Assembly (NCBI GenBank): GCA_045542315.1
Contig: JAZQKU010000076.1
Coordinates: forward strand, 1-28,598
From: RGIG5299 sp045542315
GTDB taxonomy: Bacteria > Bacillota > Clostridia > Oscillospirales > RGIG5299
Direction: 5' to 3'
DNA: 28,598 nucleotides
The position numbers and the translations under genes are program-made. The stretch's first letter is position 1. Every line of letters starts with the position of its first letter. The notes below the pieces were generated by a model that had not been told where the DNA came from, searched no databases, and was given only the letters and a program-made list of their open reading frames with translations. This document shows positions 23,104 through 28,598 of this stretch, one piece after another.

Positions 23104-23919
23104 TCAGTCGTTTCTATCGTAGATGGTTTCTATATATTCAAACTCATTTACAATGGCAGCGCCATAAATTAAATCGTTGTGCGTTCCGATTTGAAGATAT
23201 CTGGATTCTCCATTTTCGATAGGTAATTCGTAATAGCAATATATATTTTCTGCATTTGGGTGTCCAAACTGATTTGTAAATTCAGAATAATTGTTAGATG
23301 TTTTGAAAAAATTTCTAACATCATCAAGATTCAACGTTTTTGCCGACGTAGAATATATATAAGGGTGTCCTTTAATACATCTTATTTCGTTGTCTATTGT
23401 GGAATCAGCATGAACAGTAAGCCCAACGGAATCAACTATTTTTTTACTATCATCGTACTCCAAAATACAATACTCATCTGCCGTATAGAAATCCATCTGG
23501 ACGATGCCGATTTGTTTATCATTATACGTATTTTCATACATCAAATCCAAATAGCACCAGTAATATGTATTACCAGAACGAATTGGAAAACTTGTGAAGG
23601 CATTTTTGCTATGATCGCCATCATCGTAAGATTGTTCACCGCCTAAAATTCCATCCCAACCTATTTCATCGGTTGGTCCTGCATATATTGATAACAATTT
23701 GTCAATTTGGATTTCCAAATCTTCATCTTGTTCCCTGACATAAGGGGAGAATAAATTGTAAATTGCCTCATTATCTCTTTCATCTAAAGCATCAAACAAT
23801 GCGGTTATAGCATCATTGTATGCAGTTTTTTCTTTTGAATCATCCATATAAACAAGTCCACAACTAGACAATGTTAGCAAATAAAGCACACATATCAAAA
23901 GAATAGCTACTTTTTTCAT
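23104..23919 (-). CDS. Lipoprotein, DUF5104-like, unknown function
   Basis: A 271-residue lipoprotein: signal peptide MKKVAILLICVLYLLTLSSC with lipobox Cys20. Residues ~32-65 (YNDAITALFDALDERDNEAIYNLFSPYV) form the helical start typical of DUF5104-type lipoproteins of Clostridia. A mixed alpha/beta region follows (QIDKLLSIYAGP, WDGILGGEQSYDDG, YYWCYLDLMYENTYNDKQIGIVQM). The C-terminal ~70 residues, with FFKTSNNYSEFTNQFGHPN, may be a second small domain. A good ribosome site (GAGAGGAG) precedes the ATG. The gene is clearly AT-richer and uses more A/T-ending codons than its neighbours, and it stands alone between repeats, which suggests separate acquisition. No function is known to me. Confidence 0.75.
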   Translation of the reverse strand: MKKVAILLICVLYLLTLSSCGLVYMDDSKEKTAYNDAITALFDALDERDNEAIYNLFSPYVREQDEDLEIQIDKLLSIYAGPTDEIGWDGILGGEQSYDDGDHSKNAFTSFPIRSGNTYYWCYLDLMYENTYNDKQIGIVQMDFYTADEYCILEYDDSKKIVDSVGLTVHADSTIDNEIRCIKGHPYIYSTSAKTLNLDDVRNFFKTSNNYSEFTNQFGHPNAENIYCYYELPIENGESRYLQIGTHNDLIYGAAIVNEFEYIETIYDRND

Positions 23920-23966
23920 TTTCTTCTCCTCTCAATAGATTCAAGTTTTTAACTGTTCAAAAAATT

Positions 23967-23990
23967 CTTGTTTATTGCTTGTTTATTGCT
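23967..23990. repeat. Short tandem duplication
   Basis: The 11-bp unit CTTGTTTATTG occurs twice back to back (23967-23977 and 23978-23988), followed by CT, about 50 bp upstream of the lipoprotein start. Confidence 0.6.
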
Positions 23991-24052
23991 AGTTTCGCCT
24001 TTGTATTACAAAGGCATAGGGCAAAGCCCATACCCCTAAGGTTGCGCGTATC

Positions 24053-24193
24053 CAAAGGCTCCCTCTGGGAGGGAGCTCCCGACGGAGTCGGGTGAGGGAG
24101 AGCGCGTTACAATGAAGTTAGCACAAACTTAAAGTCACGCAGTCTCCTTCCGTCACGCTAACGCGTGCCACCTCCCTCTCGGAGGGAGGCTTT
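24053..24193. repeat. Pair of REP-like hairpin modules in inverted orientation
   Basis: This fills much of the 385-bp gap between the lipoprotein and FNT genes. Module 1 (24053-24100, plus) reads AAAGGCTCCCTCTGGGAGG, then hairpin CCCGAC-GGA-GTCGGG, then TGAGGGAG. Module 2 (24144-24193, minus) reads AAAGCCTCCCTCCGAGAGGG, then hairpin CACGC-GTTA-GCGTG, then GGAAGGAG. Both share one plan: a CTCCCTC/GAGGGAG hairpin, a second hairpin with a covarying stem, and a closing GGGAG/GGAG that can re-pair with the first arm. The second stem keeps pairing while its sequence differs. I recognise this kind of element as a frequent dispersed repeat in gut Clostridia; that is from memory, not a search. Confidence 0.75.
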
Positions 24194-24204
24194 CTATTAA
24201 CTCC

Positions 24205-24233
24205 ATTATAACACATATCGGCAGAGAAAACAA
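24205..24233 (-). promoter_or_regulatory. Candidate promoter for the lipoprotein gene
   Basis: On the minus strand, TTGTTT (24233-24228), 17 bp, TATAAT (24210-24205). If used, the transcript would have a ~280-nt leader containing both REP-like modules. Its -35 and spacer overlap the hairpin at 24219-24244. No better promoter was seen closer to 23919. Confidence 0.4.
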
Positions 24234-24244
24234 GTTCTCTGCCG
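24219..24244. other. Isolated 10-bp stem-loop
   Basis: CGGCAGAGAA (24219-24228) / TTCTCTGCCG (24235-24244) with loop AACAAG. There is no T-run on either side, so it is not a typical terminator; it is about 60 nt beyond the FNT stop on the minus strand and might still end that transcript. Confidence 0.55.
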
Positions 24245-24261
24245 AAGTTTTGTGCCCGCCT

Positions 24262-24303
24262 ATTTCTCCGCTGAGAATGCAGAGAGAAACGCCGTCTTTT
24301 TTA
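24262..24303 (-). repeat. Imperfect dispersed repeat, right copy (inverted)
   Basis: Read on the minus strand it begins TAAAAAAGACGGCGT, continues through TGCAT and ends AGCGGAGAAAT, matching the blocks at 22941-22983. It begins directly after the FNT stop codon. Confidence 0.6.
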
Positions 24304-24304
24304 A

Positions 24305-24949
24305 TTATTTCTTTTTTTCCACCGCTTTAAGACCGAGCGCAAGCAATATTGAGCCCACGCTGTTCCCCGCCGCCGCTGCCATTATCCACAAAAAGCCTTC
24401 AAGGCTGTAAACACCTGCCGCCGCGAAAATAAATGCGTCGGCAATGCTGTGCTCAAAGCCGCAAATCGAGAAAACCATAACTCCCAGAATAACGGGCAAA
24501 GCCTTCATAAGCGGCGCCTCTGCACGCTTGTAGCCGTCAGCCGCAACGAACATTAAAACGCCGCAGAAAATCGCTCTTACAAAGGTCTCGAGATAATCTA
24601 TCTCAAGCTTTTGATCTGCCGAAAGCTTTGCAAGCTCTGTTATCGAGGCTCCGTCGAAGCCTATATTTATCAATTCACCCATTATTACGGTGCCGACAAA
24701 ATTTCCGAAAAGCACGAGCGCAAGAAACGCCGCGTGCTTCGGCTTTTCGTAAACGAGATAGCCTATTTTGCCGGTAAAAAGATTCAAATCAAACAGAAGG
24801 GTTGCAAAAAGTCCCAAAGTGAAGAGAAAAGCCGCCGCCACGGGGTCAAAGGGCTTTGTCACAAGCGACGCCGTTGCGCCGAGCGACACCGCCGCACCCG
24901 CCAAAACGGCTTTTAAAAAGTCGTTGATTACAGGCTTTAGTTTTTCCAT
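24305..24949 (-). CDS. Formate/nitrite transporter (FNT) family protein
   Basis: A 214-residue membrane protein with six hydrophobic segments, shorter than typical FNT channels (about 250-285). It has family marks: FDLNLFTGKIGYLVYE (cf. the conserved ELFTGN region), FGNFVGTVIMGELINIG, CGVLMFVAADGY, and ICGFEHSIADAFIFAAAGV, which holds the pore-lining histidine of the FEHSVAN motif. FNT pentamers conduct formate, nitrite or hydrosulfide. The ATG at 24949 follows AGAGGAAAAAAT and lies 11 nt after the nrdG stop, so it is the third gene of the nrdDG operon. Formate is the reductant of many NrdD enzymes, which makes formate the likeliest substrate here; this is inferred from context. Confidence 0.87.
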   Translation of the reverse strand: MEKLKPVINDFLKAVLAGAAVSLGATASLVTKPFDPVAAAFLFTLGLFATLLFDLNLFTGKIGYLVYEKPKHAAFLALVLFGNFVGTVIMGELINIGFDGASITELAKLSADQKLEIDYLETFVRAIFCGVLMFVAADGYKRAEAPLMKALPVILGVMVFSICGFEHSIADAFIFAAAGVYSLEGFLWIMAAAAGNSVGSILLALGLKAVEKKK

Positions 24950-24960
24950 ATTTTTTCCTC

Positions 24961-25479
24961 TTAATCCTTATTCCAACGGTTTCCTTCCATTAAAACGGCC
25001 TTGCCGGCGGCAAGCGACTCCTTGACGTTTAATATCCTTTGGTTGTGCGACCCCTTGAATTTAAGCTCAAGGCTTCGCTCCTTTAAAACAAACGGACCGT
25101 CAACCAAAACGTCGCAGTAAGAAAGAAGCTCCGCGGCAAACGGCACCTCACCCGAGATAAGCCTTTCAAAGGTGTATCCGGAGTAGGCGGCAAGCTCAAG
25201 CCCTGCGCCTTTTATCATTTTCGCAAGAGGAATAAGCGCCTCTGCCTGTGAAAAGGGCTCGCCGCCCGAAAGGGTAACTCCGTCGAGAATGGGATTTTTC
25301 GATATTTTCTCAAATATCTCCTCGGGAGTCATAAGCGTTTTCTCGGTAAAATCCCATGTGTGCGCGTTATGGCAGCCCTCGCAGTGATGAGGACATCCCT
25401 GCACGAAAAGGGTGAATCTGAAGCCGGGACCGTCGGTGATAGATTCACCGACGGTCCCCGAAACGTTGATCATTTTCAT
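24961..25479 (-). CDS. nrdG: Anaerobic ribonucleotide reductase activating enzyme NrdG
   Basis: A 172-residue radical-SAM enzyme. The cluster motif is CPHHCEGC (CX3CX2C) at about residues 29-36, after FRFTLFVQG, with the aromatic pattern HNAHTWDF. GVTLSGGEPF is the SAM-binding GGE motif, and VLVDGPFVLKERS with GSHNQRILNV is typical of NrdG. It uses SAM and an electron to install the glycyl radical on NrdD. Its start overlaps the nrdD stop (ATGA, 25476-25479), which should keep the pair in proportion. Confidence 0.95.
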   Translation of the reverse strand: MKMINVSGTVGESITDGPGFRFTLFVQGCPHHCEGCHNAHTWDFTEKTLMTPEEIFEKISKNPILDGVTLSGGEPFSQAEALIPLAKMIKGAGLELAAYSGYTFERLISGEVPFAAELLSYCDVLVDGPFVLKERSLELKFKGSHNQRILNVKESLAAGKAVLMEGNRWNKD

Positions 25480-27818
25480 TTGCAGTCTTCCGGAAGACCG
25501 TGCTTTACGCGGTCACGCTCCTCGGCGCGCTTTGCGTCGTTGAAACGGTCGAGAGTACCTACGAGATAACCCGTGATTCTTCTGATTCTCTCAAATCCGT
25601 AGCCGCTTCCGTCGTCCTCCTTGCGGTGGCACTTGGGACACTCGTCACCGATAATGCCGTTATATCCGCAAACGGGGTCACGGTCAACGGGATGGTTGAT
25701 GGAGCCGTAGCCGATGCCGGTCTCCTTCATTATTCTTACTATCTTCTCAATAGTTTCAACATTGTTTGCGGCATCGCCGTCAAGCTCAACGTAGGTGATA
25801 TGACCTGCATTGGTAAGAGCGTGATAGGGTGCCTCTATTTTGATCTTATCGTAGATGGGAATATTGTAATATACCGGAACGTGGAAGCTGTTGGTATAAT
25901 ACTCTCTGTCGGTTACGCCGGCAATAATTCCGTATTTTTTCTTATCTATTCTGATAAATCTGCCCGAAAGTCCCTCTGCGGGAGTTGCGAGAAGAGTAAA
26001 GTTCATGCCGTACTCTCTGCTGAACTTTTCGCACATATCTCTCATGAAGCCAACGATCTCAAGACCGAGGTTTCTTGCCTCCTGGGTCTCGCCGTGATGA
26101 TGTCCGGTAAGAGCAACGAGGGTTTCCGCAAGACCGATAAAGCCGATAGAAAGAGTGCCGTGCTTGAGTATCTCGCCGATGTTGTCCTCAGGCTTCAATC
26201 CCTTGGAATTTATCCAGATTCCCTGTCCCATAAGGAAGGGGAAGTTCTTTACCTTTTTCTTCGCAACGATGCGATAGCGGTCTATAAGCTGACGGGAAAC
26301 AAGCTTCATCTTGTTTTCAAGCTCATCGAAGAACCACTCGATGTTCCTGTTGCTTCTGATTGCGATTCTGGGAAGGTTTATCGAGGTGAAGCTCAAGTTT
26401 CCTCTGCCGTAGGTTATCTGCTTTGAGGGATCCACAAAGTTACCGATAACTCTGGTGCGGCAGCCCATGTAGGATACCTCGGTCTCGGGATGACCGGGCT
26501 TGTAATACTGAAGGTTAAAGGGAGCGTCGATGAAGGAGAAGTTGGGGAAAAGACGCTTTGCGGTAACCTTGCAGGCGTATTTCATAAGGTCGTAGTTCTT
26601 ATCCTCGGGATTGTAGTTTACGCCCTCTTTGATCTTGAAGATGTGAATGGGGAATATTGCGGTCTCTCCAAAGCCAAGACCGTCCTCGGTTGCCTTTAAG
26701 ATATATTTGATTACCATTCTGCCCTCGGGGCTTGTATCGGTACCGTAGTTGATGGAGGAGAAGGGAGTCTGTGCGCCTGCGCGGCTGTGCATGGTGTTGA
26801 GATTGTGAACGAGAGCTTCCATTGCCTGGTAAACTGCCTTTTCGGTTTCGGGAAGGGTTGCTTTAACCGCAAACTCCTTTACCTTTTCGATCATGGCATC
26901 ATCGGTAATAAATGAAGCAAGCCAAGCCTTTTCAGCCTTCAGATATTCTTTGGTCATCTCAAGCGAGGGGAAAAGACCCTTTTCGGCCTCGATCTCCTTA
27001 AGCTTTGCCTTTGCGGCGGCGGTATCCACTCCTGCCTCGGGGAGTAAAAGCTCTATCGCCTTTCCGAGGTTGGTGGCATAAAGACGCTTATAGGTCTTTC
27101 TTACGCCGGGAGCCATTGAGAAATCGAAGTTGGGAACGCTCTGACCGCCATGCTGGTCGTTCTGGTTTGCCTGAATTGCAATACATGCAAGCGCTGCATA
27201 GCTTGCAATGTCGGCAGGCTCACGGAGGAATCCGTGACCGGTTGAGAAGCCGCCCTTGAAGAGCTCAATGAGGTCTATCTGGCAGCAGGTGGTGGTAAGA
27301 GTATAGAAATCGAAATCGTGAATATGAATATCACCGCTCTTATGAGCCTTCGACTGCTCTTCGGTGAGAATATATTTCTCGTAATAATCCTTTGCGCCCT
27401 CGGAGCCGTATTTGAGCATGGTGCCCATTGCGGTATCGCCGTTGATATTTGCGTTGTCACGCTTCATATCGCTCTCGCCTGCGTCGATGAAGGTGAGCTC
27501 ATCGTAAATTCTCATGAGCTTGGAGTTCATCTCTCTCGAGCGGGTACGCTCTGCGCGGTAAAGAATGTATTTTTTGGCAACGTAAGCGTAGCCGTTTTCC
27601 ATAAGGGTTGCTTCAACGGTATCCTGAACGTCCTCAACGCCGGGAGCTGATTCGGGGAATTTTGCCATAAGCTTCTCTTCTACTATAAGAGCAAGTCTTT
27701 CCGCCTCCATAGTGTCCTTTCTGTTGCAGGAGGTCATTGCCTTATCGATAGCGGAGGCTATCTTGGATCTGTCGTAGGTGACGTTTCTGCCGTCTCTTTT
27801 GGTGATTGTGGTAAGCAT
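25476..27818 (-). CDS. nrdD: Anaerobic (class III) ribonucleoside-triphosphate reductase NrdD
   Basis: A ~780-residue reductase of NTPs to dNTPs under anoxia. The start is ATG 27818 (MLTTITKRDG), preceded by AAAGGA; the frame to 27848 has no ribosome site. Residues ~3-90 are an ATP-cone (KRDGRNVTYDRSKIASAIDKA), giving allosteric dATP control. Catalytic features: the cysteine pair in TTTCCQIDL, the Cys in SYMGCRTRVIGN (candidate thiyl radical), the zinc-site region VCGYNGIIGDECPKCH, and the C-terminal glycyl-radical segment RRITGYLVGTLDRFN. It is activated by NrdG encoded next and is probably controlled by NrdR through the two boxes in its promoter. Confidence 0.96.
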   Translation of the reverse strand: MLTTITKRDGRNVTYDRSKIASAIDKAMTSCNRKDTMEAERLALIVEEKLMAKFPESAPGVEDVQDTVEATLMENGYAYVAKKYILYRAERTRSREMNSKLMRIYDELTFIDAGESDMKRDNANINGDTAMGTMLKYGSEGAKDYYEKYILTEEQSKAHKSGDIHIHDFDFYTLTTTCCQIDLIELFKGGFSTGHGFLREPADIASYAALACIAIQANQNDQHGGQSVPNFDFSMAPGVRKTYKRLYATNLGKAIELLLPEAGVDTAAAKAKLKEIEAEKGLFPSLEMTKEYLKAEKAWLASFITDDAMIEKVKEFAVKATLPETEKAVYQAMEALVHNLNTMHSRAGAQTPFSSINYGTDTSPEGRMVIKYILKATEDGLGFGETAIFPIHIFKIKEGVNYNPEDKNYDLMKYACKVTAKRLFPNFSFIDAPFNLQYYKPGHPETEVSYMGCRTRVIGNFVDPSKQITYGRGNLSFTSINLPRIAIRSNRNIEWFFDELENKMKLVSRQLIDRYRIVAKKKVKNFPFLMGQGIWINSKGLKPEDNIGEILKHGTLSIGFIGLAETLVALTGHHHGETQEARNLGLEIVGFMRDMCEKFSREYGMNFTLLATPAEGLSGRFIRIDKKKYGIIAGVTDREYYTNSFHVPVYYNIPIYDKIKIEAPYHALTNAGHITYVELDGDAANNVETIEKIVRIMKETGIGYGSINHPVDRDPVCGYNGIIGDECPKCHRKEDDGSGYGFERIRRITGYLVGTLDRFNDAKRAEERDRVKHGLPEDCK

Positions 27819-27857
27819 ATCGGGATTTCCTTTCTCTTCGGAATTCATTAAATATTT

Positions 27858-27873
27858 TCACTATATCTTGATT
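27858..27873. promoter_or_regulatory. NrdR-box-like site, proximal
   Basis: TCACTATATCTTGATT matches the left half of the NrdR consensus (ACACTATA) at 7 of 8 positions, while the right half is weak. It lies just downstream of the predicted transcription start of nrdD and exactly 32 bp from the second site, the helical spacing usual for paired NrdR boxes. Confidence 0.6.
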
Positions 27874-27881
27874 GTGGAAAT

Positions 27882-27910
27882 ATTTTAACACACTATATAT
27901 TGTATGTCAA
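27882..27910 (-). promoter_or_regulatory. Sigma-A promoter of nrdD-nrdG-FNT
   Basis: On the minus strand, consensus TTGACA (27910-27905), a 17-bp spacer and TAAAAT (27887-27882). Transcription would start about 57 nt before the nrdD ATG. The spacer is almost entirely occupied by the distal NrdR-box-like site. Confidence 0.85.
27890..27905. promoter_or_regulatory. NrdR-box-like site, distal
   Basis: ACACTATATATTGTAT has a perfect left half-site and 6 of 8 matching in the right half relative to ACACTATATATAGTGT. It sits between -35 and -10 of the nrdD promoter, where binding of the NrdR repressor would exclude polymerase. Confidence 0.75.
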
Positions 27911-28033
27911 TACTATTTTGAAAAATATTTTGGCAAAAAAGAGCAAAATTTGCGGGGGCTTTTTGTGACTTTTCACAAAGACCTTGATATACCGTCGTTT
28001 GCGGGCTTTTCCGATTTATATTTTCCCCGCCGA

Positions 28034-28062
28034 TTGACAAGATAAATAATAAATGTTATAAT
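28034..28062 (+). promoter_or_regulatory. Consensus sigma-A promoter for the small Cys-rich ORF
   Basis: Perfect TTGACA (28034-28039), 17-bp spacer, perfect TATAAT (28057-28062), about 40 bp before the ATG at 28103. The strength of this promoter supports the small ORF being real. Confidence 0.85.
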
Positions 28063-28102
28063 AAAGAAAACAAAAATCTTTCAGTTAAAGGATAAGATAA
28101 TT

Positions 28103-28273
28103 ATGTTCAGCAAAGAAATAAGCAAAGTCTGCGCATACTGTGAGCACTCGAAAATGCTTGCAAGCGGCAGGGCTGTTGTCTGCAACAAGAAAAAGGAGCT
28201 TTTGAAGCCCGACGGCGTTTGCTCCTCCTACCGTTACGACCCCTTAAAGCGCACTCCCGCCGAGAAAAACTGA
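28103..28273 (+). CDS. Small Cys-rich protein (56 aa), putative metal-binding, unknown function
   Basis: The ATG at 28103 follows AAAGGAT by about 10 nt and sits behind a fully consensus promoter. The product begins MFSKEISKVCAYCEHSKML, contains a CxxC pair (Cys10 and Cys13) and two later cysteines (AVVCNKK, GVCSSYRYD), and ends DPLKRTPAEKN. Four cysteines in a CxxC-C-C arrangement in a short basic protein suggest a zinc ribbon-like fold. I believe similar short proteins ending RYDPLKR-P occur in other Clostridia, but I cannot confirm this here. It is divergent from nrdD. No function is assigned. Confidence 0.75.
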   Translation: MFSKEISKVCAYCEHSKMLASGRAVVCNKKKELLKPDGVCSSYRYDPLKRTPAEKN

Positions 28274-28308
28274 ATCAAATATCATATAATATAAAAAGGA
28301 ATGTATAT

Positions 28309-28428
28309 ATGCGCAACATCCGGCGCGACATCGACCCCAAAAGAATCCGCCCGAACGACTTTGTGGCGCAAGTGAAGCAAGCGCAATCGCCCGCTACAAA
28401 GAGGATTTTTGCTGAAATCAAAAAATAA
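28309..28428 (+). CDS. Small basic protein (39 aa), hypothetical
   Basis: The frame MRNIRRDIDPKRIRPNDF...ends FAEIKK and has AAAAAGGA 8 nt before its ATG. It lies 35 nt after the Cys-rich ORF, with a TATAAT (28283-28288) between them. The composition (Arg/Lys-rich, few hydrophobics, no membrane segment) could be a small nucleic-acid-binding peptide, but no family is recognised. The ribosome site and a position ahead of a strong hairpin are the only support; it may be non-coding. Confidence 0.4.
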   Translation: MRNIRRDIDPKRIRPNDFVAQVKQAQSPATKRIFAEIKK

Positions 28429-28437
28429 AAAAGAATC

Positions 28438-28478
28438 AGTTTTAGCGTGTTATCCTTAACGGAGAACACGCTAAAACT
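28438..28478. repeat. Large perfect hairpin opening a repeat array
   Basis: AGTTTTAGCGTGTT (28438-28451) pairs exactly with AACACGCTAAAACT (28465-28478); the loop has an additional TCC/GGA pairing. No T-run follows, so it is not a standard terminator, although it is 10 nt after the stop of the small ORF. Confidence 0.75.
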
Positions 28479-28598
28479 AAGTTTGCCCTTCGGGCAAGTG
28501 AAGTTATCTGCGATGTGAAGTTCACTTCGTGAGTGAAGTTTCGCCGTACGGCGAAGTAATGGCAAACTTAACTTCACTGTGAGCCTGCGGCGAACAAC
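28479..28598. repeat. Nested hairpin repeat array, running off the right edge
   Basis: An outer pair AAGTTTGCC (28479-28487) / GGCAAACTT (28561-28569) encloses successive hairpins: TTGCCC-TTC-GGGCAA (28483-28497), GTTCACTTCGTGAGTGAA (paired CTTC/GAAG and TTCAC/GTGA register variants, ~28515-28538) and TTCGCCGTACGGCGAA (28540-28555). The words GTGAAGTT/AAGTGAAGTT recur between them. This modular pattern resembles high-copy intergenic repeats of gut Clostridia. The element continues past the window, so its full form is not visible. Confidence 0.7.

Noticed and set aside
27819..27848. Longer N terminus for NrdD
   Set aside because: No ribosome site before 27848, whereas AAAGGA precedes 27818, which matches the normal ATP-cone start.
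27956..27980. Hairpin TTTGTGA/TCACAAA between nrdD and the small ORF
   Set aside because: Only 7 bp in an AT-rich divergent promoter region without a T-run in a useful position; could easily be chance.
28275..28577. 100-residue minus-strand ORF at the right edge
   Set aside because: It is built from the hairpin repeats and overlaps the small plus-strand ORF; no ribosome site or recognisable protein pattern.
28438..28598. CRISPR array
   Set aside because: The repeated words are short, irregularly spaced and parts of hairpins; there are no uniform repeats with unique spacers and no cas genes.

Overview
The window looks like chromosome from an anaerobic, low-to-mid GC Bacillota (Clostridia), most likely an uncultured gut Oscillospirales/Ruminococcaceae-type organism. 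The grounds are strong AGGAGG-type ribosome sites, canonical TTGACA/TATAAT promoters, tightly overlapping operons, an oxygen-sensitive class III ribonucleotide reductase, and dispersed hairpin repeats of a kind I associate with this group. The taxonomic call is an inference.

Layout. (1) 1-429: the C-terminal end of a large serine recombinase, so the left edge is probably the end of a mobile element or its remnant. (2) 542-3435, minus strand: a YtrA-like operon (GntR repressor, ABC ATPase, ABC permease, secreted/membrane protein) behind a strong promoter whose -10 lies inside a perfect 12-bp inverted repeat. (3) 3459-5584, plus strand: a YeiH-family exporter followed by the AzlC/AzlD exporter pair, closed by a terminator. 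(4) 5608-14427, plus strand: a DUF554 membrane protein and then eight genes, pheA-aroB-aroC-aroE/K-aroQ-aroA-tyrA-DAHP synthase. Together these encode all seven shikimate steps plus chorismate mutase, prephenate dehydratase and prephenate dehydrogenase. Most junctions overlap or are only a few bases long, and shikimate dehydrogenase and shikimate kinase are fused.

(5) 14430-18515, minus strand: a Dabb protein, a beta-helix lipoprotein and a RACo-like [2Fe-2S]/ASKHA protein under one promoter. (6) 18579-19149, plus strand: smpB with its own promoter and terminator. (7) 19222-22912, minus strand: a 1209-residue protein resembling clan GH-D glycoside hydrolases. (8) 22941-24303: an AT-richer islet with a DUF5104-like lipoprotein gene, bracketed by an imperfect inverted repeat and containing a pair of REP-like hairpin modules. 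(9) 24305-27910, minus strand: nrdD-nrdG-FNT transporter, with a promoter overlapped by two NrdR-box-like sites 32 bp apart. (10) 28034-28598, plus strand: two small ORFs, one encoding a Cys-rich protein, then nested hairpin repeats running off the right edge.

How the parts work together. The aromatic operon takes central metabolites to phenylpyruvate and 4-hydroxyphenylpyruvate; only the aminotransferase is absent. The nrdDG-FNT operon would make dNTPs anaerobically, and the FNT channel may supply formate, the reductant used by many NrdD enzymes. The beta-helix lipoprotein and the GH-D-like enzyme, together with the exporters, suggest a polysaccharide-using commensal. No CRISPR array, rRNA, tRNA or tmRNA gene was found by eye.
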